Of a stretch of DNA of 64,000 bases, positions 26,056 through 34,332 are shown in pieces (the first letter of the stretch is position 1; each line of letters starts with the position of its first letter). Below the pieces are notes generated by a model, which ran no database searches, was not told the origin of the DNA, and saw nothing but the letters and a program-made list of their open reading frames with translations. This DNA comes from an uncultured bacterium. Lineage in GTDB: Bacteria; Bacillota; Clostridia; Oscillospirales; Ruminococcaceae. The position numbers were made by a program, and so were the translations under genes. The stretch covers positions 84,307 through 148,306 of the forward strand of contig CAJMSD010000007.1 of the NCBI GenBank assembly GCA_905215965.1. The letters are read 5' to 3'.

Positions 26056-26107
26056 TGTAGCTTGCCACGCAAAACACAAAAAAATGACAAGCAAAATACA
26101 AAAAAAT
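26056..26107 (+). repeat. Prophage left terminus with tandem transposase-site-like repeats
   Basis: The end begins TGTAGCTTGCCACGC. Two related 23-bp units follow head to tail: 26062-26084 (TTGCCACGCAAAACACAAAA..) and 26085-26107 (TGACAAGCAAAATACAAAAA..). The inverted right end holds the same unit (TGACAAGCAGAATACAAAAA). Tandem end sites match the organisation of MuA binding sites at Mu ends. A weaker third match lies near 26177-26199. The 270 bp up to 26325 contain no gene. Confidence 0.75.
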
Positions 26108-26247
26108 CTACTTTGAGTAAAAAAATCAGCCTTTTGACGACGAATCAAGTATTGTCAGCCTCAAAAAACTCAACTGGTATAAGCAAAACAACTAAATCCG
26201 ACTTAGTATATTTGTTTAAAATGACAACGATTTTTATAAAAAAGCTA

Positions 26248-26276
26248 TTGACATATGCCTGCATACATGGTATAAT
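26248..26276 (+). promoter_or_regulatory. Consensus promoter of left-end cargo cassette
   Basis: A perfect TTGACA (26248-26253) and TATAAT (26271-26276) with a 17-bp spacer. This is the strongest promoter in the prophage by match to consensus and points outward from the phage lytic genes, so the cassette is probably expressed in the lysogen. Confidence 0.85.
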
Positions 26277-26325
26277 AATTATAGTAAATCAAAGAGATAA
26301 AAATATCTCGGAAAAGGAGCTTATT

Positions 26326-26640
26326 ATGAAAATTTTAGTTAACGGAGAAATCAAAGACATCACTGTTATAGGCAAGAACAATATTGAGTGGACAGAGGAT
26401 TTTATCAATTCTGCAAACAGCACTTTAGAATTTAATGAAGAAAAAGAAATCTACACAATGCAAGAAGAAGATTTTAAATGGTGGGCAAACGTGGCAGATA
26501 TCCAAAACCAAATAACAAAATTGGAAGATGAACTGGATAGTGACCAACTTGAAAAATATCAGAAAGAAAACTTCCGGTTCTGCGACTTGGAAACTGAATT
26601 AGAAAGCCGATTAGATTGGCTTAAGGAAGAAACGAAATGA
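26326..26640 (+). CDS. Prophage cargo protein, acidic, function unknown
   Basis: 104 residues from ATG 26326, with AAAAGGAG 7 nt upstream. The frame is open back into the split response regulator, but that part is not coding for this protein. It is acidic and Trp-containing (NNIEWTEDFINSANSTL; EDFKWWANVADIQNQITKLE) with a helical, coiled-coil-like C-terminal half. I do not recognise a family. It is coupled by an ATGA overlap to a small ribbon-helix-helix-like gene and read from a consensus promoter. The position at the variable end of a Mu-like phage, against the orientation of the lytic genes, marks it as lysogenic cargo. Confidence 0.8.
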   Translation: MKILVNGEIKDITVIGKNNIEWTEDFINSANSTLEFNEEKEIYTMQEEDFKWWANVADIQNQITKLEDELDSDQLEKYQKENFRFCDLETELESRLDWLKEETK

Positions 26641-26816
26641 TAACAGAATCACAGAGGAAAGCAAGAAAAAAATATCTTAAAAATTTTGAACCGGTAACAT
26701 TAAGAGTGCCAATAGGTAAACGAGAAAGCTATAAAAAACACGCAGAATCAAAGTGTATGAGCCTTAATGCACTCATAATTGAATTGCTTGAAAAAGACAT
26801 AGAACAGGGACTTTAA
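26637..26816 (+). CDS. Small ribbon-helix-helix-like protein
   Basis: 59 residues; the ATG at 26637 overlaps the TGA of the upstream gene. The basic N-terminus (MITESQRKARKKYLKNFEPV) is followed by a TLRVPIGKRESYKKHAESKC strand-helix and a MSLNALIIELLEKDIE helix, the Arc/MetJ-type fold. It would bind DNA as a dimer and most likely autoregulates the cassette. Its stop codon lies inside the palindromic terminator stem. The two-gene layout could be a toxin-antitoxin-like pair, but no toxin fold is visible in the partner. Confidence 0.75.
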   Translation: MITESQRKARKKYLKNFEPVTLRVPIGKRESYKKHAESKCMSLNALIIELLEKDIEQGL

Positions 26817-26836
26817 AGTCCCTGTTTTTATTTTTT
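26803..26836. terminator. Bidirectional terminator, 24-bp perfect palindrome
   Basis: AACAGGGACTTT is followed directly by its inverse AAAGTCCCTGTT (26803-26826) and then TTTATTTTTT. It separates the plus-strand cargo cassette from the end of the minus-strand late operon and contains the stop codon of the ribbon-helix-helix gene. Confidence 0.9.
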
Positions 26837-27472
26837 AGGTATCTTAAGCACTTGTCCTACATAGATCGTATCTTTTGTCATGCCGTTGAGGGACTTGATC
26901 TCCGGGTAAAGCTTGCCCGATCCAAGATATTTAGCAGCTATCGACCAGAGCGATTCTCCGCGTTTGACAGTGTGTTCTGTATATTTTACGCCGTAAATAT
27001 CGTCCTTATTAAGTCCCCAGTAACCGTAAAAATCCTTTGTTACCGAGCTTGTACCTTTAGTCTCGTCGCCTTTGTATGTACCCGATGTGCGTACATCAAC
27101 GTGTACTGCCTGATGTTTTGCCGAAATATTTGCAATACCTGCAAAGTCTATATCCTGAGCTGCGCAGGTCACTTTTTGAGCTGAGATTATCTTGCCGTTC
27201 TTGTCGTAGCAGACGATATCCGCAGCTGTACCTTTGGTGTGCTGTCCGCTGCCGTTACCTCCTACAGCCTTGTCGTGCTCCGGGCATCTGTATCCGCTGT
27301 TGACTATTATCTTGGAGCAATTTAGCGTATTAAAAAGCTCCTCCAGTTTTGAGATTAATTTGTCTGAAATTTTAAAGTCGTGCGGCTTATTACATTTGCA
27401 TCGAAACTCCTTTGAGTTAAAATGAGCAGAGAGTTGGATATTATCGGTTGATTTATAGGTATTCATGATCAT
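26828..27472 (-). CDS. Endolysin: M15-type peptidase with C-terminal LysM
   Basis: 214 residues. Residues 10-155 form a peptidase M15 (D-Ala-D-Ala carboxypeptidase-like) domain with the expected zinc ligands and neighbours: SGYRCPEHDKAVGG, then H78 and D85 in QHTKGTAADI, and H124/D126 in AVHVDVR. A LysM peptidoglycan-binding repeat spans about 165-213 (YTEHTVKRGESLWSIAAKYL). No signal peptide is present, so export depends on the holin whose gene overlaps upstream. It is the last gene of the late operon. Confidence 0.92.
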   Translation of the reverse strand: MIMNTYKSTDNIQLSAHFNSKEFRCKCNKPHDFKISDKLISKLEELFNTLNCSKIIVNSGYRCPEHDKAVGGNGSGQHTKGTAADIVCYDKNGKIISAQKVTCAAQDIDFAGIANISAKHQAVHVDVRTSGTYKGDETKGTSSVTKDFYGYWGLNKDDIYGVKYTEHTVKRGESLWSIAAKYLGSGKLYPEIKSLNGMTKDTIYVGQVLKIPKK

Positions 27473-27654
27473 TTGTCCTCCTTAGAATTTTTAGCGTGCT
27501 GAGTTCCGAAGTAAAACGCGATAACGGTTGTAAAAACGGTTTGGAACTGCTCTGCAGTAAGCTTGCCCGACAGTGACAAAGCGGCAAATACAACCGTTAA
27601 TATCAACGTTACAAGCGATTTTACGTCTATAAGTTTTGAGATTTGATTTATCAT
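27469..27654 (-). CDS. Holin-like small membrane protein
   Basis: 61 residues from ATG 27654 (the frame extends upstream without a suitable start). Two hydrophobic segments (about 13-29 and 36-52) and a charged C-terminus (GTQHAKNSKEDK) fit a class-II-type holin of Firmicute siphophages; the FYFGTQ motif before the tail is common in these. It is translationally coupled upstream to a 28-codon frame and downstream to the endolysin (ATGA overlaps). Confidence 0.75.
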   Translation of the reverse strand: MINQISKLIDVKSLVTLILTVVFAALSLSGKLTAEQFQTVFTTVIAFYFGTQHAKNSKEDK

Positions 27655-27737
27655 TTCATCACCCCGTCCGGACTTCCCCATAAAAATCCGCATATTCCGC
27701 AGCAGAAAGCTGCTGTTTTTTGTATCAGCTTGTCCAT
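27651..27737 (-). CDS. Small Cys-rich peptide upstream of holin
   Basis: A 28-codon frame starting at ATG 27737 with a strong ATGGAGGT 5-6 nt upstream, ending in a TGA that overlaps the holin ATG. The product (MDKLIQKTAAFCCGICGFLW..) has a hydrophobic centre with three Cys. Its spacing and coupling make translation likely; it may be a holin modulator or simply couple holin translation. No family recognised. Confidence 0.5.
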   Translation of the reverse strand: MDKLIQKTAAFCCGICGFLWGSPDGVMK

Positions 27738-27755
27738 TTTATACCTCCATTATAA

Positions 27756-28337
27756 TTATTCCACAGCTGCGTCAATCTTGGTCAAAGCGAGTTTAAACCA
27801 AGGATTCCAGCGATCTTCGGTCGTTGAGTGTACCTTAGATCTAACGTAAATATTAGCGACCGAGCCGCCGTAGCTTTGATGTGTAAGCCGCTGCATATAC
27901 TGACTGCCACCCATGCGCATCACCTCAAGCACAAACGTGCCGCTGACCCAGTCGGCAGGCTTGTTAAGCACTGTGTTGGTAACAGCCTGAGTCTGCGTAT
28001 AAAAGATGCGGTAATTGCTGTCCCCGAGCGTATCGCCGCTGTAATCGTTTAGGTCGCTGTCTGCCGCGATTATTTCGGGGGTCAGATATTTGTTTTGCTC
28101 TGCAAACTTTGCCTTTTCCGTCGCGGTGATGTGGATTTCCGCGTTCCCTGTGTGAGCGGTCAGATCTGCTTGACTTGCCTTTTCATCAATCGTTCCGACT
28201 GCGGATTTTTCCTCCGCTGTGAGATGTATTGACGTGTTGTTTTTGTGCTCCGGGAACGCGTCAAGAGCATTGTCAAACGCTGTGCCGAGCTGCTCCTCTG
28301 TCAGACCTGTGTTAAATGGTACGGGATTATTAGCCAT
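27756..28337 (-). CDS. Tail fibre / receptor-binding-type protein
   Basis: 193 residues. The N-terminus (NPVPFNTGLTEEQLGTAFD) and the repeated TAEEK/TATEK segments with an H-x-x-NxxIH pattern (about 30-85; HKNNTSIHLTAEEK, HTGNAEIHITATEK) are characteristic of short trimeric fibre proteins of Firmicute phages. The C-terminal half ends in an RWNPWFK-type motif seen in pyocin-knob-like domains. It follows the tail endopeptidase-like gene with an 8-bp overlap. Likely receptor binding or assembly at the tail tip. Confidence 0.7.
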   Translation of the reverse strand: MANNPVPFNTGLTEEQLGTAFDNALDAFPEHKNNTSIHLTAEEKSAVGTIDEKASQADLTAHTGNAEIHITATEKAKFAEQNKYLTPEIIAADSDLNDYSGDTLGDSNYRIFYTQTQAVTNTVLNKPADWVSGTFVLEVMRMGGSQYMQRLTHQSYGGSVANIYVRSKVHSTTEDRWNPWFKLALTKIDAAVE

Positions 28338-29766
28338 TTTTATCCTCCTTGTAAATAAGATATTTGCCGCCGCTCGTTGTCAGATACTTGCCGTCGGCGG
28401 TCGTTATGGGCGTTGGGATATACACGTCAAAGGCGATCTCATTGACCTGACTTTTAACTGCATCGATCAGCTTGTCAGTCGAGGTCTGCGACGTTGATAC
28501 CGTCTCCGACATATATGCCTCACGCGATATCGCATTTTTAAACGTGCCTATCTCTATCGATACGGTCGGCTCGTCGATATCTCCCGACTCTTTGGCGATA
28601 ACCTCCAGATTGCCAAAATTTATGCCCAGCTCCTCATGATACACAATGACCTTATCGCCGACCTCCGTATCCGCAAGTTGTAATATATCGGCATAAGCGT
28701 CGTTATCCGTCAGCCGTGCGAAATCGACCTTAATATTGACCGTGCCGTAACGGCAGGATGCATAATAGTCTTTGACATCGGCGATAAATTGCTCCTTGTT
28801 TTCGATCTCGTAATTAAGCTTGATATACTTGTAAATGTGGTGCGGATTGTTTTTGTTGGGGACTGTCTCATCTTGCACGGTATGCGTGTTACCGAAGTTG
28901 TCGGCGGCTATCAGATACGTAAAGCAGCCGGAAGAATCGATACTGAAATCGACCGCTGTCATATTGTGAGCATAGCGTATCGAGCAAGTATTGCGGCTGT
29001 TCTCCATCTCTTTTTTGATCGAAAAATAAAAATTATCCCGATAAAGCTTACCTCCCCAACGATTTACAAAGGAGTTGTCCGCTCCGATCAGCGCGGCAGT
29101 CAGCGACTTATTTTTGTATTCGGCGGACGTTACCGCCGTGATGTCGGTCGAGTAAGTAAACCGCGTGTCCTCCGGTCGCCAACCGTTAAAGGTGTGGCTG
29201 TGTATCCAGTCAAGGGCATCTTTACCGCTCTTACTTGTGGGTCTCACATCGATAAGGAGCTTGTCATTGTTGTCGTAAAAAATATGCCGAGCCGATATTT
29301 TAAGTCTGTTTGCTCCGGTGCTGCTCATTGTTTTTGTAACGCTTTTAATACGCATCAGCTGATATATTATCTCATCGTGATATCTGATTGGGGCTTTAAT
29401 TATTGCGTTGTCGCAAAAATATTTATACTTGCTGAAATCATCGATGTCAATTGTAAACTCGATGTCATATCTGCCGTTAAGCTCCTGCCTCAGCTTACGC
29501 GATATCGGCTTAAGCATCGCAAGTCCGTTTGTATGGAAATCCGCGTCCTTGGTGCATCGACCGTCATATACGTGTATATAATGCTCGCTTTGCTGAGAGT
29601 ACATCTCTATTGACTCAATGCCCGGCAGCAGCTTATTGTACAGCTTGCCGCCGTTGACAGTCGAGTCGATACGCCATAAAGCATCGGGATAGGGTCTGCG
29701 CATCGGCGAGCTTGGCACGTCCGCTAACTCATCTTGTGTCAGCTTGCCGTCAATAATAGTCCACAT
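28330..29766 (-). CDS. Phage minor structural (Tal/tail-associated) protein
   Basis: 478 residues. The N-terminal 350 or so match the phage minor-structural/prophage-tail type that builds the gp27-like tail hub of siphoviruses (PGIESIEMYSQQSEHYIHVY; AMLKPISRKLRQELNGRYDI). The C-terminus (about 400-478) is a short coiled-coil linker with a YLTTSGGKYLIYKEDKNG end of the kind preceding fibre attachment. No obvious peptidase domain follows, so it lacks the lysozyme/endopeptidase extension of many Tal proteins. It overlaps the upstream beta-helix gene by 1 bp. Confidence 0.82.
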   Translation of the reverse strand: MWTIIDGKLTQDELADVPSSPMRRPYPDALWRIDSTVNGGKLYNKLLPGIESIEMYSQQSEHYIHVYDGRCTKDADFHTNGLAMLKPISRKLRQELNGRYDIEFTIDIDDFSKYKYFCDNAIIKAPIRYHDEIIYQLMRIKSVTKTMSSTGANRLKISARHIFYDNNDKLLIDVRPTSKSGKDALDWIHSHTFNGWRPEDTRFTYSTDITAVTSAEYKNKSLTAALIGADNSFVNRWGGKLYRDNFYFSIKKEMENSRNTCSIRYAHNMTAVDFSIDSSGCFTYLIAADNFGNTHTVQDETVPNKNNPHHIYKYIKLNYEIENKEQFIADVKDYYASCRYGTVNIKVDFARLTDNDAYADILQLADTEVGDKVIVYHEELGINFGNLEVIAKESGDIDEPTVSIEIGTFKNAISREAYMSETVSTSQTSTDKLIDAVKSQVNEIAFDVYIPTPITTADGKYLTTSGGKYLIYKEDKNG

Positions 29767-30635
29767 CAGTCATCAACTCCGATCGGGAAGCCTTTTTCCG
29801 CGAGATATGCCGCGTCGGACATCTGAGAGGTCGTAACGGGTATCAGCAGCTCGTGGAGTATTGCTCCCTCTGCGACTTTGTCACTGTTTATAAGGCATTG
29901 TTGCATATCCGCACCGTTGTTTGAGCCGCAGGCGATCTCCTGACCTGTGGCAATATCCATGTCAAAGACGTTGTACTGCCCCTTTATCACAAGCTGCGGA
30001 AACGGAAGATTTCCCGAAAACAGGCAGCTTTTAAATGTGAGATTGGTTTTAGTCTGCGAGTTTGTCGAGCTGCCACTCAGGACAATGTTTGAGCAAAAAT
30101 GTGTCATTGAGTAATTCCCTGCGTGGAATTGACTGTTATTTAAAAATTTGATATTAAAATAACAGCCTTTGCTGTTTTCGCCGCTTTTAACGGTGAAATC
30201 TACTTTATTTGCTGCGCTAAAAAAAATGTTATTAGCCATTATCCCCGAAAATCCGCATCTTTTAAAATATGAGTAGTTGTTTGCAGTGCTGCCGCCGAAA
30301 AAAGAAACAGATCCGGCATAATAAAAGCTGTCAAAATTAAGCTCGTGAACGTAATGCGTCGAACCGTCAAGTCTAAATAATCCGTAAGCTTCGGAACACG
30401 ACGAATGCAGATTGCATATCGTAAATCCGTTGCCGTAGACCTGTTTTGCACGCCATCTCGTCTGTGTGTTCCAACCCTCGGGCGCGACCTTGTCCATGTC
30501 GAGGTGATAATCCTTTGGACACTGTACAAATGCGCTGCTTGTGCCTATCGCTTGGATAAAATCCGCCCATATCTGCTGCGGAGTGTCTTTTGCACTTATT
30601 ACAAAAGGGTCGGTCTCCGTGCCTGTTCCTGTCAT
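29766..30635 (-). CDS. Beta-helix-like tail protein
   Basis: 289 residues from ATG 30635, which overlaps the TAA of the distal-tail gene and has GAGAGGTGG upstream; GTG 30644 is a less likely alternative. The N-terminus (GTGTETDPFVISAKDTPQQI) is the capping motif often seen before right-handed beta-helices, and the body has short repeated strands with Asn/Phe/Tyr ladders (YSYFKRCGFSGIMANNIFFS). Sitting between Dit and Tal, it probably belongs to the tail tip and may recognise host surface glycans. No catalytic motif seen. Confidence 0.65.
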   Translation of the reverse strand: MTGTGTETDPFVISAKDTPQQIWADFIQAIGTSSAFVQCPKDYHLDMDKVAPEGWNTQTRWRAKQVYGNGFTICNLHSSCSEAYGLFRLDGSTHYVHELNFDSFYYAGSVSFFGGSTANNYSYFKRCGFSGIMANNIFFSAANKVDFTVKSGENSKGCYFNIKFLNNSQFHAGNYSMTHFCSNIVLSGSSTNSQTKTNLTFKSCLFSGNLPFPQLVIKGQYNVFDMDIATGQEIACGSNNGADMQQCLINSDKVAEGAILHELLIPVTTSQMSDAAYLAEKGFPIGVDD

Positions 30636-31597
30636 TATTTCCACCTCTCATTCACGGTAATTTTCGCCGAATCTACGTTGCCTGCATATTTTATGTAATT
30701 TTTGCCTGTATGCAGCAGCGGAAAATCTCCGATGCTGTGCTGCAAAATATTGATTTTTTGTCCGTTGGCGTTGGTGTAGTAGATCACGTTGTTTTCGCTG
30801 TCGATAGTGACCTCAAAGCCGCTTCGGACGACAGCTCCCGGCAGACCTAACGTCAGCGTTTCGCCGTTGGTGATTATCTGCACCTGTTTTTCGATCGGCG
30901 TTGACGACGTGCCGTTGCCTGTCTGATTGTTTGCGTAGATCTCCAAGATCTTTCCTGCGTCCCACGCATCTACAACGCCGTCACCGTCCATGTCCGCGGC
31001 TTCGCGCTGTGCGTCGGTAAAGGTCGGAGTTCCGCCTGCTGCAATGTTTGCATACTCATTTGAGACAAGAGCTGCATCGGACGCGTCTACCACTCCGTCA
31101 AAATTTACGTCGCCTTTGAGTATAGGAGCTTCTTCGGTGCGTATTTTGAGCTTGATTACAGGCTCGGCGTATTCCGTGCCGTTGTTCTGGATCTCGGTGT
31201 AGGTGGTGGAAAAATTTATCTCCGGATTAAGCACGGAATAGGCGAAAGGCTTGAACATTACATTTATCGAAAACTCCGTCACATCGTCGCAAATACGGCT
31301 TGCCGAAACTGCGTCCGTCATGTATGCATTGTAATATTTGTCGGGCTCGCTGCTGAATATGAGACGACCGCTGCCCGAAAGCCAGTCAAGTATGTCGCGG
31401 TGCGTTTTTGCGCCAAATACGGCAAATTTTAATGCCGATTTATGATCCTTGTATCGTCCTGTAATCTTTGTCAGATCGGTAAGCCTGCCGGGGATAGTTA
31501 TGCTTTCCTTGACTTCCTCAGCCTTGCCGGGCGGAGAAAAATCAATGATCTTAATGCCCATGTTCTCCGACGATTTTCCTTTAAAAGTAAAATACAT
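30635..31597 (-). CDS. Distal tail protein (Dit) with inserted type-I dockerin module
   Basis: 320 residues from ATG 31597, preceded by AAAGGGCGG; the frame is open further upstream inside the tape-measure gene. Residues 1-125 are a Dit N-terminal domain (MYFTFKGKSSENMGIKIID; FSINVMFKPFAYSV). The C-terminal domain begins at PVIKLKIRT (about 147) and resumes at KQVQIITNGETLTLGL (about 237), ending in TGKNYIKYAGNVDSAKITVN. Between them, residues 161-226 form a complete dockerin: loop 1 with D163, N165, D167, D171, D174 and loop 2 with D202, D204, D206, D210, D213, each followed by a helix. Dit forms the hexameric baseplate hub at the tail tip. The dockerin would project from one loop and could bind calcium and a cohesin. 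Confidence 0.88.
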   Translation of the reverse strand: MYFTFKGKSSENMGIKIIDFSPPGKAEEVKESITIPGRLTDLTKITGRYKDHKSALKFAVFGAKTHRDILDWLSGSGRLIFSSEPDKYYNAYMTDAVSASRICDDVTEFSINVMFKPFAYSVLNPEINFSTTYTEIQNNGTEYAEPVIKLKIRTEEAPILKGDVNFDGVVDASDAALVSNEYANIAAGGTPTFTDAQREAADMDGDGVVDAWDAGKILEIYANNQTGNGTSSTPIEKQVQIITNGETLTLGLPGAVVRSGFEVTIDSENNVIYYTNANGQKINILQHSIGDFPLLHTGKNYIKYAGNVDSAKITVNERWK

Positions 31598-31598
31598 T

Positions 31599-34328
31599 TT
31601 ATCCGCCCTTTCCGTTTCTGATAATATCTTCAAGCCTCTGAGAGTCCTCCGAGATTTTTACTATATCGTAATCATCGCGGACATTGTAGACCTGATTGTT
31701 GTTTACGGTTATCTGATTTTTCGTATTTTGATTGGTTACGCTGCCGTATGACTCATAACCAAATGCGCCGTTGGCTATTTCAAACAAGCGTTTCTGCTGT
31801 TCGGGAGTAATAACCATTTCTCCCGATTTCAACATCGCGATCCCCTCATAATTGCCGCTGAAATCGACGATTCCGCCTGTGTGAAACTTCGGAAGACTGA
31901 CTTCCGGAATGTTCGGAATTGCAGGGATACCTACGTTCTCTGTGATATCGTTAACTCCGTTTATCATTTTGTTGATCAGATTTATAGCTCCGTTTATTCC
32001 GCTTTCGACCGCCTGTATAATGGCGTTGAAAATGCTGACAACGGTATCTTTAATACTCTCCCATGCGCCTTCCCAATCTCCCTTAAAGACGTTAACCAAA
32101 AAATCTATAACGTTTTTCAACACATCGATAACGCCCTCTATTATCGGCATTACAAGGTCAATAGCCTCTGCGAGAGTTTTAGAAAATCCCTCTGCCAGAT
32201 CTGCAATTATCGGAGTAAGCTCATCAATCAAAGGCATAAGAGCCGACAGGATATCCGTAAGCGGCGGTATGAGGTTGTTGATAAGGTCTGCAATAGGAGG
32301 TATCAGTGCTTCAAAAATCGATACAAGAGGAGGTATCAGAGATGCCGCAAGATCGGTGATAATCGGCATGAGCGATGTAAGTAAATTTACAAGCGGCGGC
32401 AAAAGCTCGTTAATTATCATCTCAAATATCGGCGAAAGATCATTGAATGCCTGCATAAGAGCCGGAAGAAGCTCGTCCGCGATCGTTGTAAACAGCGGTT
32501 CAAGCGCGGAAAATCCCTGACTTAGCATCGGCAGCAGCGTTTCTGTCAAAAACGGCATAATATCCTCGCTGAGAATACTTGTAAATCCTTCGAGCAGTGC
32601 CGGCAAAGCCTCCTGAGCTGCTTCAAGCACAGGCTCTAAAAAGTCCTCAAATGCGCTGACAACATAGGGAAGCGTGTCCTCAATAATAGGCAGAACGCCC
32701 TCTGCAAGCTCCGTAAGAAGTGGAATAAGCGATTCGCCAAGCGGTAATGCAACGGTTTCGAGCGTGCGTTTAAGTCCTATCAGCATAGAAGAGAGGTCGT
32801 TATATTTTACACTCTTAATATCTTCAAGCGCATCTTCCGTTCCGTATGCCTCGTCAGTTATCCCGGCGAGGGAAGCAACGGCATCCGCTCCAAGATCCTC
32901 CCACATTGTACCAAGTAACGCTACGCCTGCCGCGTCCTTTGCAAGAGGATCTGAAACGCTCGACAGAGCATTCAAAGTTTCGCTGAACGCGTCCCTTGCC
33001 GATTCTCCGCCCTCCGCGAATTTTGCGGACATTTCCTCTGCGTTGAGACCAATCAAGCCGAATCCCTCTGCGGTTGTGTCTGAGCCGTCGATAACTCTTA
33101 TAGCCATTTCTTTGACGGCATCACCGACCTTATCCAGATTCCATGCTCCTGAATCAGCACCCTGCTGAAAGATCTTGAACATATCGTCGGCGTTAAGTCC
33201 CATTTTGGAAAACTGCACCGAGTATTCGCTGATGCTGTCTATAAGCTCGCCTGAATAGTCCAAGCCGTTTTGTGCTCCGGCAGCGATAAGGTTCATCGCT
33301 TCGTCTCCGGAAACACCAAAGCTGTCCATCATTGCCTTTGCAGCTCTTGTGGATTCTGCAATATCGTACTCAAACGTATCTCTTAACGCGAACGCAGATT
33401 CTGTGATCTGCTGTAGATTTTCGTCCGACATTTCGCCGAGATTTCGCGTAACGGCTGACATACTGTCCGCAATGTCCTGAAAATCATCGCCGTAATTATT
33501 TGCGTATACTTTTTTAAGAACGTCCTGATAGCCGTCCATTTTGTCTTGAGCAATTCCTGTGGACGCGGCAAAACTGTTCATCGCCTTGTCCATGTCAGTA
33601 GCAAGGCTCACCATGTATGCTCCGGCAGCGGCAACCCCTCCAGCTACGACAGCAGTACCGGCGACTGTTGCTTTTCCGATGCCGCTTATTGCTCCGCTTG
33701 CAGCTTCGGAAGCCTTTGAAAAATGCTCGGCTGCTTTATCTGCTGTTTTCTCTGCCTCGTCGAGAATCTGAGCCGAAGCCTCTTTAACGCTTTTGACGGG
33801 GTGGAAAACAAAGTCGGATATCTTTTCAGCTCCGGCTTCTGCCTTGCTTTTTGCATTGTCAACGGTTTTGTCGACGTGCTCCTTGATGTCTGCCACCGTT
33901 TCCTTGACCTTTTTGCCCGGATGCGTGACAATGTCCGTAATGCTGTCAACCTTGGATTTTACGTCCTTTTTGGTATCAGCAACATTCTGCTTTACATGAT
34001 CCTTAAATTTAGACCAGTAGTCTATTTTCTTTTCCGATGACTGCCGTTCGTCGGACACCTGTTCTTTGTTTTCTTTTTTTACATTTTCAGTGATATCCGA
34101 TGCCGAATCCGAGACCGCTTTTTCAGTATTCCTGCTGTCGGATTCAATATCCGCGGCGGTTTTCTTGCTTTCGGCTTTGATATTTTCAGTGGCTTTTTTG
34201 CTTTTGGATTTGACATCTTCTGCGGTTTCGGCAGTGCTTTTTTTGATCTTATTATTCGCCTTTTTAAGGTCGTCATCGATCTTGCTGTCGTCGGCTCGCA
34301 GCTGATAGGTTACTTCTCCGTCGGGCAT
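31599..34328 (-). CDS. Tape measure protein
   Basis: 909 residues. The N-terminal 220 or so are a Lys/Glu/Asp-rich coiled coil with repeated KS-x-x-KK and TAxDI units. A hydrophobic region near 215-245 precedes the PhageMin_Tail-type domain (MDKAMNSFAASTGIAQDKMD; AMNLIAAGAQNGLDYSGELI). Residues 500-770 or so contain LLPPLVNLL/LIPPIADLI-type hydrophobic repeats, and the end has KFHTGGIVDF and SGEMVITPEQQKRLFEI. The protein sets tail length; at about 0.15 nm per residue the tail would be roughly 135 nm. This shows a long non-contractile or flexible tail rather than a Mu myovirus tail. Confidence 0.93.
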   Translation of the reverse strand: MPDGEVTYQLRADDSKIDDDLKKANNKIKKSTAETAEDVKSKSKKATENIKAESKKTAADIESDSRNTEKAVSDSASDITENVKKENKEQVSDERQSSEKKIDYWSKFKDHVKQNVADTKKDVKSKVDSITDIVTHPGKKVKETVADIKEHVDKTVDNAKSKAEAGAEKISDFVFHPVKSVKEASAQILDEAEKTADKAAEHFSKASEAASGAISGIGKATVAGTAVVAGGVAAAGAYMVSLATDMDKAMNSFAASTGIAQDKMDGYQDVLKKVYANNYGDDFQDIADSMSAVTRNLGEMSDENLQQITESAFALRDTFEYDIAESTRAAKAMMDSFGVSGDEAMNLIAAGAQNGLDYSGELIDSISEYSVQFSKMGLNADDMFKIFQQGADSGAWNLDKVGDAVKEMAIRVIDGSDTTAEGFGLIGLNAEEMSAKFAEGGESARDAFSETLNALSSVSDPLAKDAAGVALLGTMWEDLGADAVASLAGITDEAYGTEDALEDIKSVKYNDLSSMLIGLKRTLETVALPLGESLIPLLTELAEGVLPIIEDTLPYVVSAFEDFLEPVLEAAQEALPALLEGFTSILSEDIMPFLTETLLPMLSQGFSALEPLFTTIADELLPALMQAFNDLSPIFEMIINELLPPLVNLLTSLMPIITDLAASLIPPLVSIFEALIPPIADLINNLIPPLTDILSALMPLIDELTPIIADLAEGFSKTLAEAIDLVMPIIEGVIDVLKNVIDFLVNVFKGDWEGAWESIKDTVVSIFNAIIQAVESGINGAINLINKMINGVNDITENVGIPAIPNIPEVSLPKFHTGGIVDFSGNYEGIAMLKSGEMVITPEQQKRLFEIANGAFGYESYGSVTNQNTKNQITVNNNQVYNVRDDYDIVKISEDSQRLEDIIRNGKGG

Positions 34329-34332
34329 AACA

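Noticed and set aside
28789..29613. 274-codon plus-strand frame in the tail genes
   Set aside because: Antisense to the Tal-type gene in a codon-biased region; no signals.
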